DNA of 64,000 nucleotides from Polynucleobacter sphagniphilus (GTDB taxonomy: Bacteria; Pseudomonadota; Gammaproteobacteria; Burkholderiales; Burkholderiaceae). The stretch is from NCBI RefSeq assembly GCF_001953355.1, contig NZ_MPIY01000002.1, positions 123,868 to 187,867 on the forward strand, in the 5' to 3' direction. Under the pieces are notes generated by a model that ran no database searches, was not told where the DNA came from, and was given only the letters and a program-made list of their open reading frames with translations. The translations under genes and the position numbers were made by a program. Positions within the stretch are counted from its first letter, which is position 1. Each line of letters starts with the position of its first letter. This document shows, one piece after another, positions 17,995-28,400 of this stretch.

Positions 17995-18755
17995 TGCCTC
18001 TTTTGACGCCAGAATGGTCTTTGCCGCCAGGGGCGCAGGCACGATTTAGTACGCGTGCCGGGGGCGTCAGCAAGCCGCCCTATACCTCTTTAAATTTGGG
18101 TGATCACGTAGGCGATGATCCTCGGGCGGTATTGGAAAATCGCAATATTCTGAAGACTCAATTACCAAGTGAACCGCTGTGGTTAAAGCAAACCCATGGT
18201 GTTGCAGTGAGCACGCCCATATCAAGGTCCCTTTTTCAAAAAGTAGGCATTGAGGCTGACGCTGCAGTGACTAATGTTCCCAATGAAGTATTGGTTGTGA
18301 TGACGGCAGACTGTTTGCCAGTCTTATTTAGTAGCTCCAATGGCGAAGTGGTCGGGGTCGCGCACGCCGGCTGGCGCGGTCTTTGTGGGGGGGTTTTGGA
18401 AAGTACGATGCAAGAGATCCTGCGGCTGAGTACAGATTTAAAACCAGAAGATATTCTGGTTTGGCTGGGGCCTGCGATTGGCCCACACGCCTTTGAGGTC
18501 GGCGAAGACGTTGTTGATGCATTTTGCTCAGATGGGCTGCCAATTCCGCCTGATGCTTTTGTTCCGATTGCTGGGCGCGAAGGAAAGTATTTGGCAAATC
18601 TCTATTTGCTTGCCCGGCAGCGTTTATTGGCTTTAGGCTTGAAGGATATTTCCGGTGGCACACACTGTACTTATCAAGAAAAAGAACACTTCTTTTCCTA
18701 TCGTCGAGATGGGTTAACTGGTCGGTTTGCATCTTTTATCTGGATTTCTGCATAG
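17994..18755 (+). CDS. pgeF: Peptidoglycan editing factor PgeF (YfiH, laccase-domain)
   Basis: A 253-residue YfiH/CNF1-like hydrolase. In E. coli this protein removes L-Ser wrongly built into peptidoglycan precursors. Older annotations call it polyphenol oxidase or laccase. Catalytic-site blocks are LKQTHG, MTADCLPVLF, VAHAGWRGL and GPHAFEVGEDV, which supply the Cys and His residues of the metal site. Start and stop overlap with rluD (TAATG), so translation is probably coupled. Confidence 0.92.
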   Translation: MPLLTPEWSLPPGAQARFSTRAGGVSKPPYTSLNLGDHVGDDPRAVLENRNILKTQLPSEPLWLKQTHGVAVSTPISRSLFQKVGIEADAAVTNVPNEVLVVMTADCLPVLFSSSNGEVVGVAHAGWRGLCGGVLESTMQEILRLSTDLKPEDILVWLGPAIGPHAFEVGEDVVDAFCSDGLPIPPDAFVPIAGREGKYLANLYLLARQRLLALGLKDISGGTHCTYQEKEHFFSYRRDGLTGRFASFIWISA

Positions 18756-18816
18756 ACTCTTTGACGGGTTATTACTAGAATTTGGTATTTGCTAGGGTTA
18801 GTGCGTATAACCTTAG

Positions 18817-18828
18817 TGCATATATGCA
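18817..18828. promoter_or_regulatory. TGC-N6-GCA palindrome upstream of phaC (candidate PhaR site)
   Basis: TGCATATATGCA is a perfect 12-bp palindrome 34 bp before the phaC start. It resembles the TGC/GCA dyads bound by PhaR in other bacteria and parallels similar elements upstream of phaR and of the phasin gene. The role is inferred. Confidence 0.4.
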
Positions 18829-18862
18829 ACGAGAATGTATCCATTCACTATAAGAGACGACT

Positions 18863-20494
18863 ATGTTTGCAGGAATGAATTCCGGTAGCACGCCATCCTT
18901 GGCGCCACATCATATGGCCTTAATTCCTTCAGAGCGTTTGACTGAAATTCAGAAAGACTATTTTGCTGAGTTGGCGCATCTGGCAACCAATCCTGAAGCG
19001 ATTGAACTCAAGGATCGTCGTTTTGCAGGAAAAGCTTGGCACTCTTCATGGAGCAAAATCATCGCCGCAACTTATCTGCTTAATTCAAGGTATTTGATGA
19101 ATTTGGCGAAAGCGGTGGAGGCTGATGAAAAAGCAAAGCAAAAAATCTTGTTCACCACAGAGCAGATGATTGATGCATTATCGCCGTCCAATTTCATTGC
19201 AACCAACCCAGAAGTTTTAGAGAACATCATTAGCTCCCAAGGCCAGTCTATCCAAAACGGGATTGTTAATCTGCTTGGCGATATGAAAAAGGGGAAGGTG
19301 TCCTTAACTGACGAGAGTGCATTTGAGGTCGGCAAAAATATCGCCACCACCGAAGGCCAAGTTGTTTTTCGTTGCCCGCTGTTTGAGTTGATTCAATATA
19401 AACCAGCCACCGAGACTGTTTTTGAAAGACCTTATTTAATGGTGCCTCCTTGCATCAATAAATATTACATATTAGATCTACAGCCGGATAACTCGGTGGT
19501 TCGTCACATGGTGAATGAAGGTCACACTGTATTTTTAGTTTCTTGGAAAAATCCTGATAATTCCATGGCAAAAGTGACCTGGGAAGATTATGTTGGCGGT
19601 GGTGTGATCAAGGCTATTGAGGTTGTGCAAGAGATCAGCGCCAGCAAGCAAATTAATATCCTTGGTTTCTGTGTTGGGGGTACGCTAACTAGTTGCGCTC
19701 TCGCAGTATTGGCGGCAAGAAAAGAAAATCCAGTGGCCAGCGTAACCTTGTTAACTACGTTGCTAGATTTTTCTCATAGCGGAGTGCTGGACGTCTTTAT
19801 CGATGAGACCATGGTAAAGATGCGTGAAACCACCATCGGTGGTGAGGGCGGAAACTTTGGGATGATGTCGGGCTTAGATCTTGGAAATACCTTTTCCTTC
19901 TTACGTCCCAATGACCTGGTATGGAATTACGTAGTTGAGAATTACTTAAAAGGAAATTCTCCGCCACCATTTGATTTGCTCTATTGGAATGGCGATGGCA
20001 CCAATTTACCCGGGGCGATGTACTGTTGGTATTTACGTCATACCTATTTACAAAATGATTTGATCAAGCCAAACACAGTGACTATTTGTGGGCAAAAAAT
20101 TGATTTAAGCAAAATCACTATTCCAGCTTATATTTATGCATCCCAAGAGGACCATATTGTTCCTTGGAAATCGGCATATGAATCCACGCATCTCCTCAAA
20201 GGGAAAAACCGTTTTGTGTTGGGTGCCTCCGGACATATAGCTGGCGTGATCAATCCGCCAGCAAAAAATAAACGCTATTACTTTGAGAATGACGCTATTG
20301 CTAAAACAGCCGATGAATGGTTGGCAGGCGCCAAAGAAATCAAGGGGAGCTGGTGGCCAAACTATACAAAGTGGCTTGCTCAATTTGGCGGAAAAAAAGT
20401 ACCAGCCAAAACGACATTCGGTAACGCGAAGTACAAAAAGTTGGAGGCTGCACCGGGTAAATATGTAAAAGAAAAAATTGGTACAGCTGTTTAA
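18863..20494 (+). CDS. phaC: Class I poly(3-hydroxyalkanoate) synthase PhaC
   Basis: A 543-residue class I PHA synthase that polymerises 3-hydroxyacyl-CoA into storage polyester at the granule surface. The lipase-box-like GFCVGG holds the nucleophile Cys270. The partner residues lie in SQEDHIVPW (Asp) and GASGHIAGVINPP (His). An N-terminal class I domain precedes the alpha/beta-hydrolase core. It is about 45 residues shorter than Cupriavidus PhaC, mainly at the N terminus. The order phaC-phaB-phaR follows, with the thiolase displaced behind rimO. Confidence 0.96.
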   Translation: MFAGMNSGSTPSLAPHHMALIPSERLTEIQKDYFAELAHLATNPEAIELKDRRFAGKAWHSSWSKIIAATYLLNSRYLMNLAKAVEADEKAKQKILFTTEQMIDALSPSNFIATNPEVLENIISSQGQSIQNGIVNLLGDMKKGKVSLTDESAFEVGKNIATTEGQVVFRCPLFELIQYKPATETVFERPYLMVPPCINKYYILDLQPDNSVVRHMVNEGHTVFLVSWKNPDNSMAKVTWEDYVGGGVIKAIEVVQEISASKQINILGFCVGGTLTSCALAVLAARKENPVASVTLLTTLLDFSHSGVLDVFIDETMVKMRETTIGGEGGNFGMMSGLDLGNTFSFLRPNDLVWNYVVENYLKGNSPPPFDLLYWNGDGTNLPGAMYCWYLRHTYLQNDLIKPNTVTICGQKIDLSKITIPAYIYASQEDHIVPWKSAYESTHLLKGKNRFVLGASGHIAGVINPPAKNKRYYFENDAIAKTADEWLAGAKEIKGSWWPNYTKWLAQFGGKKVPAKTTFGNAKYKKLEAAPGKYVKEKIGTAV

Positions 20495-20530
20495 TTTAAT
20501 AATAAAACTGATTTCACAAGGGGGAGCACA

Positions 20531-21271
20531 ATGTCTCAAAAAGTCGCATACGTAACTGGTGGTATGGGTGGTATTGGTACCGCTATCTGTCAACGCTTAG
20601 CTGCAGATGGCTTCAAGGTGATTGCTGGATGTGGTCCGAATTCTCCACGAAAAGACCGCTGGATTGGCGAGCAAAAAGCATTGGGATTTGACTTTATTGC
20701 TTCAGAGGGCAATGTGTCTGATTGGGATAGTACCGTTGCTGCGTTTGATAAGGTGAAGGCTGAAGTAGGGCGTGTGGATGTCTTGGTAAACAACGCAGGC
20801 ATTACCCGCGACAGTGTTTTCCGTAAAATGACCCCGGATGCTTGGAAGGCGGTAATTGATACCAATCTCAATTCCTTATTTAACGTCACCAAACAAGTGG
20901 TTGATGGCATGGCTGATAACGGTTGGGGTCGCATTATCAACATCTCCTCTGTAAACGGTCAAAAAGGACAATTCGGCCAATCAAACTACTCAACCGCAAA
21001 AGCGGGCTTGCATGGATTTACGATGGCCTTATCCCAAGAGCTTGCTTCTAAGGGTGTCACAGTCAATACGGTTTCTCCTGGCTATATTGGCACCGACATG
21101 GTTAAGGCGATCCGTGAGGATGTACTTGAGAAGATTATTGCCGGGATTCCAGTCAAACGCCTTGGCACTCCAGAAGAAATCGCTTCAATTTGCTGTTGGA
21201 TTGCTTCAGAGGATGGTGGTTATGCAACTGGTGCTGACTTCTCCTTAAATGGCGGTTTGCATACGGGCTAA
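20531..21271 (+). CDS. phaB: Acetoacetyl-CoA reductase PhaB
   Basis: A 246-residue short-chain dehydrogenase that reduces acetoacetyl-CoA to (R)-3-hydroxybutyryl-CoA with NADPH. The cofactor motif is TGGMGGIGTAIC (residues 10-21). The catalytic set includes NNAGITRD, the Ser in INISSVNGQKGQFGQ and YSTAKAG (Tyr and Lys). Close matching to PhaB1 (GCGPNSPRK, the NADPH-specific loop) and its place behind phaC separate it from FabG. The ribosome site AGGGGGA precedes the ATG. Confidence 0.95.
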   Translation: MSQKVAYVTGGMGGIGTAICQRLAADGFKVIAGCGPNSPRKDRWIGEQKALGFDFIASEGNVSDWDSTVAAFDKVKAEVGRVDVLVNNAGITRDSVFRKMTPDAWKAVIDTNLNSLFNVTKQVVDGMADNGWGRIINISSVNGQKGQFGQSNYSTAKAGLHGFTMALSQELASKGVTVNTVSPGYIGTDMVKAIREDVLEKIIAGIPVKRLGTPEEIASICCWIASEDGGYATGADFSLNGGLHTG

Positions 21272-21297
21272 GCTGTTTTTAGGCCATATTAAGTGCC

Positions 21298-21360
21298 CAA
21301 CATCGGCAAATTTACCCAAAGTAGAAACTAGGGATAAACTATGCCGATGTTGCATTGCAG
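21298..21360. promoter_or_regulatory. Perfect 11-bp inverted repeat and TGC-N3-GCA element upstream of phaR
   Basis: CAACATCGGCA (21298-21308) and TGCCGATGTTG (21342-21352) are perfect inverted repeats with a 33-bp spacer holding a possible promoter (TTTACC at 21311, ATAAAC at 21334). Overlapping the right arm is TTGCATTGCAG (21350-21360), a TGC-N3-GCA dyad like known PhaR sites. The layout suits autoregulation of phaR, by inference. Confidence 0.5.
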
Positions 21361-21382
21361 TACATAAATTGAGGAAACATAA

Positions 21383-21952
21383 ATGGCCACCCGTACCAAG
21401 ACTCCAAGTGATGAGCGTTTAATTAAAAAATACCCCAATCGCCGTCTATACGATACCCAAACGAGTGCTTATGTGACCCTATCAGACATCAAGGCTTTGG
21501 TGATGTCTGGGGAAGTATTTAAAGTGCTGGATGCCAAGACTGACGATGACCTCACTCGCAATATTCTTCTGCAAATTATTTTGGAAGAAGAGGCTGGAGG
21601 TGCCCCTGTTTTTTCTAGTCAGATGCTTTCCCAGATCATTCGTTTTTATGGAAACTCAATGCAAGGGCTGATGGGTAGCTACCTTGAAAAGACCATGCAG
21701 TCTTTTGTTGATATCCACAATAAATTAGGCGACCAATCCAAGGGGATGGGAGCAGGCAGCAGTCCTGAGGCCTGGGCGCAAATGCTCAGTATCAATAATC
21801 CTTTGATGCAGGGCCTCATGGGCAACTACATGGATCAGAGCAAGGATCTATTTGTAAAGATGCAAGAGCAAATGCAAGGTTCTCAAAATTTGTTCAGCAG
21901 CTTCCCTTTTGGGCAGCAAGCCCCTAAAACTGATAAAGCAAGCAAAGAATAA
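21383..21952 (+). CDS. phaR: Polyhydroxyalkanoate synthesis repressor PhaR
   Basis: A 189-residue PhaR regulator. The N-terminal DNA-binding PHB/PHA-accumulation domain covers about residues 10-65 ([20 protein letters not shown]). A PHB-binding helical region with amphipathic segments rich in Met/Gln follows (about 80-180). PhaR binds PHB granules and represses phasin and its own gene when polymer is absent. It lies behind phaB with its own upstream dyads and is followed 2 bp later by rimO. Confidence 0.95.
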   Translation: MATRTKTPSDERLIKKYPNRRLYDTQTSAYVTLSDIKALVMSGEVFKVLDAKTDDDLTRNILLQIILEEEAGGAPVFSSQMLSQIIRFYGNSMQGLMGSYLEKTMQSFVDIHNKLGDQSKGMGAGSSPEAWAQMLSINNPLMQGLMGNYMDQSKDLFVKMQEQMQGSQNLFSSFPFGQQAPKTDKASKE

Positions 21953-21954
21953 TC

Positions 21955-23313
21955 GTGGTCGGAAAAGTTGGTTTTGTATCCTTAGGATGCCCTAAGGCCC
22001 TGGTTGATTCTGAGCTTATTTTGACGCAATTGAGTGCAGAAGGTTATGAGACCGCTAAAGATTATTCAGGTGCGGATCTCGTTGTTGTAAATACCTGTGG
22101 TTTTATAGACTCAGCCGTAGAGGAAAGTCTTGCCGCTATTGGTGAGGCACTTGCCGAGAATGGCAAGGTGATCGTGACTGGTTGCCTGGGTGCGCGAAAA
22201 AATGCCGATGGCAGCGACCTTATTCAGAGCATCCATCCAAAGGTGTTAGCCGTGACTGGCCCACATGCTACGGACGAAGTGATGCAGGCGATACATCAAC
22301 ATTTGCCCAAGCCGCATGATCCGTTTACAGATTTGCTGCCACCGATTGGCGTCAAGTTAACGCCAAAGCATTACGCCTATCTCAAGATCTCAGAAGGCTG
22401 CAATCACCGTTGTACCTTTTGCATCATTCCCAATTTGCGTGGCGATTTAGTTTCCAGACCAATTGGTGAAGTGCTACTTGAGGCTAAACGCCTGTTTGAG
22501 TCTGGTGTGAAAGAGCTGCTTGTGGTCTCACAAGACACTAGCGCCTATGGTGTAGATATACAGTACCGTACTGGTTTTTGGGATGGTAAACCAGTTAAGA
22601 CACGCATGTATGATTTGGTGAATGCACTCAATCAGATTGCCAGGGAGCATCAGGCTTGGGTGCGTTTACATTACGTCTACCCCTATCCGCATGTGGACGA
22701 CATTCTGCCTTTAATGGCCGAATTTTCTGAGCACGGTTATGGCGTCCTGCCGTATTTAGATATTCCGCTGCAGCATGCGCATCCCGATGTGTTAAAGCGG
22801 ATGAAACGACCTGCCAGTGGTGAAAAGAATTTGGAGCGTATTTTGGCCTGGCGTGAAGCTTGCCCAGACTTAGTCATTCGCAGTACTTTTATCGCGGGCT
22901 TCCCAGGTGAAACCGAAGAAGAATTTGATTACCTTCTTCGTTTCTTAGATGAAGCCCAGATTGATCGCGCTGGTTGCTTTGCTTATTCTCCAGTTGAGGG
23001 TGCATTGGCTAATGCGCTCGATAAGCCGGTTCCCGATGCCATCCGCGAGGAGCGCCGTGCCCGTTTTATGGCAAAAGCAGAAGAAATCTCAGTGAACCGC
23101 CTGACAAAAAAAATCGGGAAGCGCATTCAGGTGCTCATAGATCGAGTCGATGATGCTGGTGGAATTGGCAGAACTGTGGGCGATGCCCCTGAAATTGATG
23201 GATTGGTGCGGGTTTTACCGCCTGCTAAGCCCTCCAAGCGCTATCGTGCGGGTGAGATCATTCGTGCCACAGTCGTGAGCTCCCAAGGGCATGACCTAGT
23301 AGCGCAGACTTGA
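21955..23313 (+). CDS. rimO: Ribosomal protein S12 methylthiotransferase RimO
   Basis: A 452-residue radical SAM methylthiotransferase that modifies an aspartate of ribosomal protein S12. The N-terminal MTTase domain begins [15 protein letters not shown]. The radical SAM cluster motif is CNHRCTFC in [19 protein letters not shown]-terminal TRAM domain follows (about 380-450). The start codon is GTG, almost abutting the phaR stop, which suggests readthrough transcription from the pha genes. It distinguishes from MiaB by its SLGCPKA N terminus. Confidence 0.95.
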   Translation: MVGKVGFVSLGCPKALVDSELILTQLSAEGYETAKDYSGADLVVVNTCGFIDSAVEESLAAIGEALAENGKVIVTGCLGARKNADGSDLIQSIHPKVLAVTGPHATDEVMQAIHQHLPKPHDPFTDLLPPIGVKLTPKHYAYLKISEGCNHRCTFCIIPNLRGDLVSRPIGEVLLEAKRLFESGVKELLVVSQDTSAYGVDIQYRTGFWDGKPVKTRMYDLVNALNQIAREHQAWVRLHYVYPYPHVDDILPLMAEFSEHGYGVLPYLDIPLQHAHPDVLKRMKRPASGEKNLERILAWREACPDLVIRSTFIAGFPGETEEEFDYLLRFLDEAQIDRAGCFAYSPVEGALANALDKPVPDAIREERRARFMAKAEEISVNRLTKKIGKRIQVLIDRVDDAGGIGRTVGDAPEIDGLVRVLPPAKPSKRYRAGEIIRATVVSSQGHDLVAQT

Positions 23314-23382
23314 TATTTAGAATAAAACTGCAGTTTGATTTACTAATTTAGCCCAAAACAGGGTTTAGCTAAGGGGATTGAT

Positions 23383-24567
23383 ATGAGTCGTGATGTCGTT
23401 GTCTTAAGTGCAGTTCGTTCCGCAATTGGTACCTTTAATGGAGCCTTAAGCAGTTTTGAGCCATCTGAACTCGGTGGCATTGTGATGAAAGAGGCGGTTG
23501 CACGCTCTGGTGTAGATCCAGCCTTAATAAATTACGTCACTGTAGGCAATACGATTCCTACAGACAGTCGATACGGTTATGTTGCGCGCGTAGCTTCAAT
23601 ACAGGCAGGCCTGCCAATGGAGTCTGTGGCTATGGCATTAAACCGTTTATGTAGCTCTGGTTTACAGGCCATCGTGACAACGGCTCAGCAAATTATGTTG
23701 GGCGATTGTGACTATGGTGTTGGTGGCGGTGTTGAAGTGATGTCACGCGGTATGTATGGTTCACCTGCGATGCGTAGCGGTGCACGCATGGGCGATACCA
23801 AAATGATTGACTTGATGGTGGGTATTTTGACTGACCCATTTGGTGTTGGCCATATGGGTGTGACTGCTGAGAACCTGGTTGAGAAATGGAAGTTGACGCG
23901 CGAAGAGCAAGACGCGCTTGCGGTTGAATCACATCGTCGTGCAGCAAATGCAATCAAAGAGGGTCGCTTTAAGTCCCAGATCGTTCCAATCACGATCAAG
24001 ACTCGTAAGGGCGATATCGTGTTTGATACAGATGAACACTGCAAGCCTGACACCACCATGGAAACATTAGCCAAGATGAAGGCTGTTTTCAAAAAAGAGG
24101 GTGGTAGCGTGACTGCTGGTAATGCCTCAGGTATTAATGATGGCGCTGCATTCTTTGTGTTGGCTGATGCCGAAACGGCTAAAAAAGCAGGGCATAAGCC
24201 GCTTGCGCGATTGGTTTCTTATGCAGTTGCTGGAGTGCCAAATCACATCATGGGTGAAGGCCCCATTCCAGCAACCAAGATTGCTTTAGAACGTGCTGGT
24301 CTGAAATTAGATCAAATCGATGTCATTGAATCAAACGAAGCATTTGCAGCCCAAGCATTAGCTGTCACCAAAGGGCTTGGACTTGATCCAGCAAAAACCA
24401 ATGTGAATGGTGGTGCAATTGCTTTGGGTCACCCGATTGGATGCTCTGGTGCTGCCATTGCCACCAAAGCTATTCATGAGTTGCAACGCGTTCAGGGCAA
24501 ATATGCTTTGGTCACCATGTGTATCGGTGGTGGACAGGGTATTGCCACTATTTTTGAGCGTCTTTAA
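23383..24567 (+). CDS. bktB: Beta-ketothiolase, BktB-type acetyl-CoA acyltransferase
   Basis: A 394-residue thiolase with the acylation Cys90 in NRLCSSGLQAI, the GHPIG histidine loop and the C-terminal deprotonating Cys in MCIGGGQG. Overall it matches Cupriavidus BktB (TFDTDEH and VTMCIGGGQGIA blocks) better than PhaA. BktB condenses acetyl-CoA with propionyl-CoA as well as with itself, so it can feed C4 and C5 monomers to PhaB and PhaC. It follows rimO after 69 bp and ends convergent with serB. Its likely terminator lies inside the serB coding region. Confidence 0.88.
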   Translation: MSRDVVVLSAVRSAIGTFNGALSSFEPSELGGIVMKEAVARSGVDPALINYVTVGNTIPTDSRYGYVARVASIQAGLPMESVAMALNRLCSSGLQAIVTTAQQIMLGDCDYGVGGGVEVMSRGMYGSPAMRSGARMGDTKMIDLMVGILTDPFGVGHMGVTAENLVEKWKLTREEQDALAVESHRRAANAIKEGRFKSQIVPITIKTRKGDIVFDTDEHCKPDTTMETLAKMKAVFKKEGGSVTAGNASGINDGAAFFVLADAETAKKAGHKPLARLVSYAVAGVPNHIMGEGPIPATKIALERAGLKLDQIDVIESNEAFAAQALAVTKGLGLDPAKTNVNGGAIALGHPIGCSGAAIATKAIHELQRVQGKYALVTMCIGGGQGIATIFERL

Positions 24568-24572
24568 TTCGC

Positions 24573-25463
24573 TTATTGAATTAGCAGCAGCGCTGCATCT
24601 AAGCCGACTCGGTCAAAAGCCGCGTCGGCTTTTTCTTTAACCAAGGGTTTGGCTTTATAGGCAATGCTAAGACCAGATCCATGCATCATGGGCAAATCGT
24701 TTGAGCCGTCACCCATCGTCATTGCATGCGCTTTACTCACTCCCAGAGCCTGACAGGCTTGGTCCACGTACATGGACTTGGCGGCACCATCAACAATCTC
24801 CCCAAGCACATTGCCGGTCAGTTTGCCGTCAATGATTTCCAGTGTATTGGCTTGAGTTTGTTTAAATCCCAATTGCACGCGCAGCTTTTCAGTAAAAAAA
24901 GTAAATCCACCAGAAACTAGCAGCGTATAAAGTCCTCGCTCATGCGCACCATTGAGCAGCTCGTATGCTCCAGGGTTTGGTCGCAAACGCTCTTGATAGA
25001 TGGATTCTAGAACATCCTCTGAAACACCCGATAACAGTTTGACGCGTCTACGCAAACTTTCCTTAAAGTCTTTGATTTCACCGCGCATAGTTGCTTCGGT
25101 AATTTCTGAGACTGCTGTTTTTTTACCTGTGAAATCGGCAATCTCATCAATGCACTCAATATTGATTAAGGTTGAATCCATATCCATAGCTAATACTTTT
25201 ATTGCATGGGGTTTAAATGCAGCAGATAAGAAAGCGAGATCTGATTGGTGTTGGCTGGCAATTTCCCTTAATACTGCGCGAGCTTCTGGCGGGATAGTTG
25301 ATGATGCCGTCCAGCGTTGTGAAAAATAAGGTGGCGCATTTGTATCGAGTTGAGATGGCAGTAATTCCACTCCAATAATCTGTGCATGATGTGTCAGTGA
25401 ATCATTTAAAGAGGAGTGTATTGGCGCGGTAGATAACGCGACTAGGGTCTGAGGATGGCTCAT
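24573..25463 (-). CDS. serB: Phosphoserine phosphatase
   Basis: A 296-residue HAD-superfamily phosphatase, the last step of serine biosynthesis. The nucleophile motif is MDMDSTLINIECIDE (first Asp of DMDST). Motif II is in LVSGGFTFF and motif III/IV is MGDGSNDLPMM. An N-terminal regulatory region of about 85 residues precedes the HAD domain. It begins 11 bp after mfd on the same strand, so the two are probably cotranscribed. Its final 60 bp also encode a terminator hairpin for the opposing thiolase gene. Confidence 0.94.
   Translation of the reverse strand: MSHPQTLVALSTAPIHSSLNDSLTHHAQIIGVELLPSQLDTNAPPYFSQRWTASSTIPPEARAVLREIASQHQSDLAFLSAAFKPHAIKVLAMDMDSTLINIECIDEIADFTGKKTAVSEITEATMRGEIKDFKESLRRRVKLLSGVSEDVLESIYQERLRPNPGAYELLNGAHERGLYTLLVSGGFTFFTEKLRVQLGFKQTQANTLEIIDGKLTGNVLGEIVDGAAKSMYVDQACQALGVSKAHAMTMGDGSNDLPMMHGSGLSIAYKAKPLVKEKADAAFDRVGLDAALLLIQ
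24601..24636 (+). terminator. Terminator for the thiolase gene, inside the serB coding end
   Basis: AAGCCGAC (24601-24608) and GTCGGCTT (24624-24631) make an 8-bp perfect stem followed by TTTTCTTT on the + strand. It lies 33 bp after the thiolase stop but within the last codons of convergent serB, so one stretch is coding on one strand and terminating on the other. Confidence 0.7.
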
Positions 25464-25474
25464 GGTTAATTGGC

Positions 25475-28400
25475 TTATGCAGTAGAAAGCATGGCAGATT
25501 CGTTGAGGCTGCGCAAGATACGGCGAATATGTTCTAAGCGTTGCTCAAGTTTTTGGAAATCATTTTCTTTTTGCGGCAGAATCTTCAGCTTATCTTGCCC
25601 GTTTAATTGAATATGCTTTGAAGACTGAATCAAACGAATAATCTTCATTGGATCAATCGGTGGATTGGGAATAAATTGAATCTGTATTGAAAGCGGGCTA
25701 GCATCAATTTTTTTGATACCAAAGCCGGCCATTTCAAGGCGCAGTCGATGGGTTTCATAAAATGATTTTGCTTGATCTGGCAAGTCGCCAAAACGGTCTA
25801 TTAATTCTTCGCGTAGACCCATGAGTTCCGAAAAATCATTGGTGCCCGCAAAGCGCTTGTAAAGGGATAGGCGTTCGTGAACGTCTGGGCAATAATCATC
25901 CGGAAAGAGCGCTGGAACTCCTAGATTGACATCTGTAGTGGCTTGAAGGGGTGAGAGAAGATCAGGCTCTTTGCCACTACGGAGTGCTTTGACAGCGCGG
26001 TTGAGCATCTCCGTATAGAGCTGAAAACCAATCTCATGAATTTCACCGGATTGCTTGTCGCCTAGGACCTCTCCAGCCCCGCGAATTTCCAGATCATGCA
26101 TGGCAAGATAAAAACCAGACCCCAATTCTTCCATTGCTTGAATAGCATTTAAGCGTAATTGCGCTTGTTTACTAAGCGCATCCGGATCAGGAACCAGTAA
26201 GTATGCATAGGCTTGATGATGGGAGCGACCAACTCGGCCACGCAATTGATGTAATTGAGCCAAGCCAAACTTATCGGCGCGATGCATGATGATGGTATTG
26301 GCGGTCGGCACATCGATGCCGGTTTCGATAATAGTTGTGCACAGCAAAATATTGGTGCGCTGTGTTACGAATTCACGCATGACCGATTCGAGTTCCCGTT
26401 CATGCATCTGACCATGAGCAACGCTGATGCGCGCTTCTGGTATGAGTTCTTGTAAAGCGTGTTTGCGATTTTCAATAGTCTCGACCTCATTGTGCAGGAA
26501 ATACACTTGGCCGCCACGTTTGATTTCGCGCAATACTGCTTCTCTGATGACGCCATCACCTTCACGTCGCACAAAGGTTTTAATAGCTAAACGCTTTTGA
26601 GGCGCTGTTGCGATGATAGAAAATTCACGCAAACCTTCCATTGCCATACCTAAGGTGCGAGGTATAGGGGTAGCAGTTAACGTCAAGATGTCCACTTCAG
26701 CGCGTAATGCTTTGAGGGCATCCTTCTGGCGAACCCCAAAACGATGTTCTTCGTCAACGATCACAAGACCCAAATTGGCGAATTGTGTTTCCTTGGAAAG
26801 TAGTTTGTGGGTGCCGATAATGATGTCTGCTTCCCCCTTGGCGATTGCCTCGAGGGCGGCATTAATTTCTTTGGTAGTCTTAAAGCGAGAGAGCTCAACA
26901 ATCCTCACCGGCCAATCCGCGAAGCGATCCTTCCAGGTTGCTACATGTTGCTCTGCCAGCAGGGTGGTAGGGGCCAATATTGCAACCTGTTTGCCACCCA
27001 TCACAGCAACAAAGCTAGCGCGTAGGGCCACCTCTGTTTTTCCAAAACCGACGTCGCCGCATACTAGGCGATCCATTGGTGTACCACTGGTCATATCGCC
27101 TATGACTGCAGCAATGGCATGAGCCTGATCAGGGGTTTCTTCAAAGCCAAAGCTTTCGGCAAAAGCAGCATAGTCATGAGCAGAAAATTCAAAGGCATGC
27201 CCCTTGCGTATCGCTCTAGCTGCATACAATCCCAGCAGTTCTGCAGCGGTATCTCTGATTTGTTCTGCTGCTTTCCGTTTCGCTTTATCCCATTGGCCTG
27301 AACCTAGGTGGTGTAAAGGTGCCGTATCAGGATCAGAACCTGCATAACGAGTAACCATTTGTAGTTGCTGTACTGGGACGTATAAAGTGGCGTCCTTGGC
27401 ATAAACCAAATGTAAAAACTCTTCGAAAATAGGGGCGTCTTTCGGCGGCGCAACATTGAGCAGCACTAGACCTTGGTAGCGACCAATGCCATGATCTGCA
27501 TGCACTACGGGGTCACCAATCTTGAGCTCTGATAGATCCTTAAACAACATATCTGGATCGGCGCTATCAGAGCTTTTCCCCCTACGGCGTTGCCGAGCGG
27601 TGGATGTAAATAATTCTGCTTCCGTGATGACAATGAGATTTTCACTAGGCCAAGTGAAACCATTAAAGAGCGGTGCCGTTACTAAACCAAACAGAGCATC
27701 GCTCTTAATGAAGTCGGCAATGCTCTCAAAACCCTCTGGCTTGAGCGGGTAGAGCGACCTACCATCTTGTCCAGCGACGGAGTTACTTTCTTCAAATAAT
27801 TGTCGGATAGATTCTTTACGACCAGCACTATCACTGCATACCAAAACTCGAATACGTTCCTTAGAGACGAGATCGCGTAAGCGGGCTATGGGATCAGCAT
27901 CGCGACGGTGAACGGCAATGTCTGGAACTTGAAGAAACGCGGCTTCATTATTTTTATCCCCGCTTATCTCAAGTGCTAGACGGGCATTCGGTTTTAGTTT
28001 GGAGAAGAATTCATCCGCATCTAAAAACAGTTCGGCGGGTGGTAGTACAGGACGATCAAGATCGTGCTTCAGAAATTCGTAGCGCTGGAGAGTGTCTTTC
28101 CAGAAACTGCGTATCGCTTCATCTGCATCACCAATGCTGACTAACCAGACTGGGTCGCCAGAGCGGGGGAAATAATCAAAGAGGGTGGACGACTCATCAA
28201 AAAAAAGCGGCAGATAAGATTCAATGCCGGCGCTTGGTATACCTAAGTTCGCGTCCTTGTAGATTGAGCAGCGCGTTGGATCGCCTTCAAACACTTCACG
28301 CCAACGATTTCTAAATGCAGTACGAGATTGATCATCAAAGGGAAATTCATGACCAGGCAACAGGCGCACCTCTTTCACTGGATAAAGGCTGCGCTGTGTA

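Noticed and set aside
26613..27122. 169-residue frame antisense to mfd
   Set aside because: Serine- and arginine-rich shadow of mfd without a ribosome site or family likeness.
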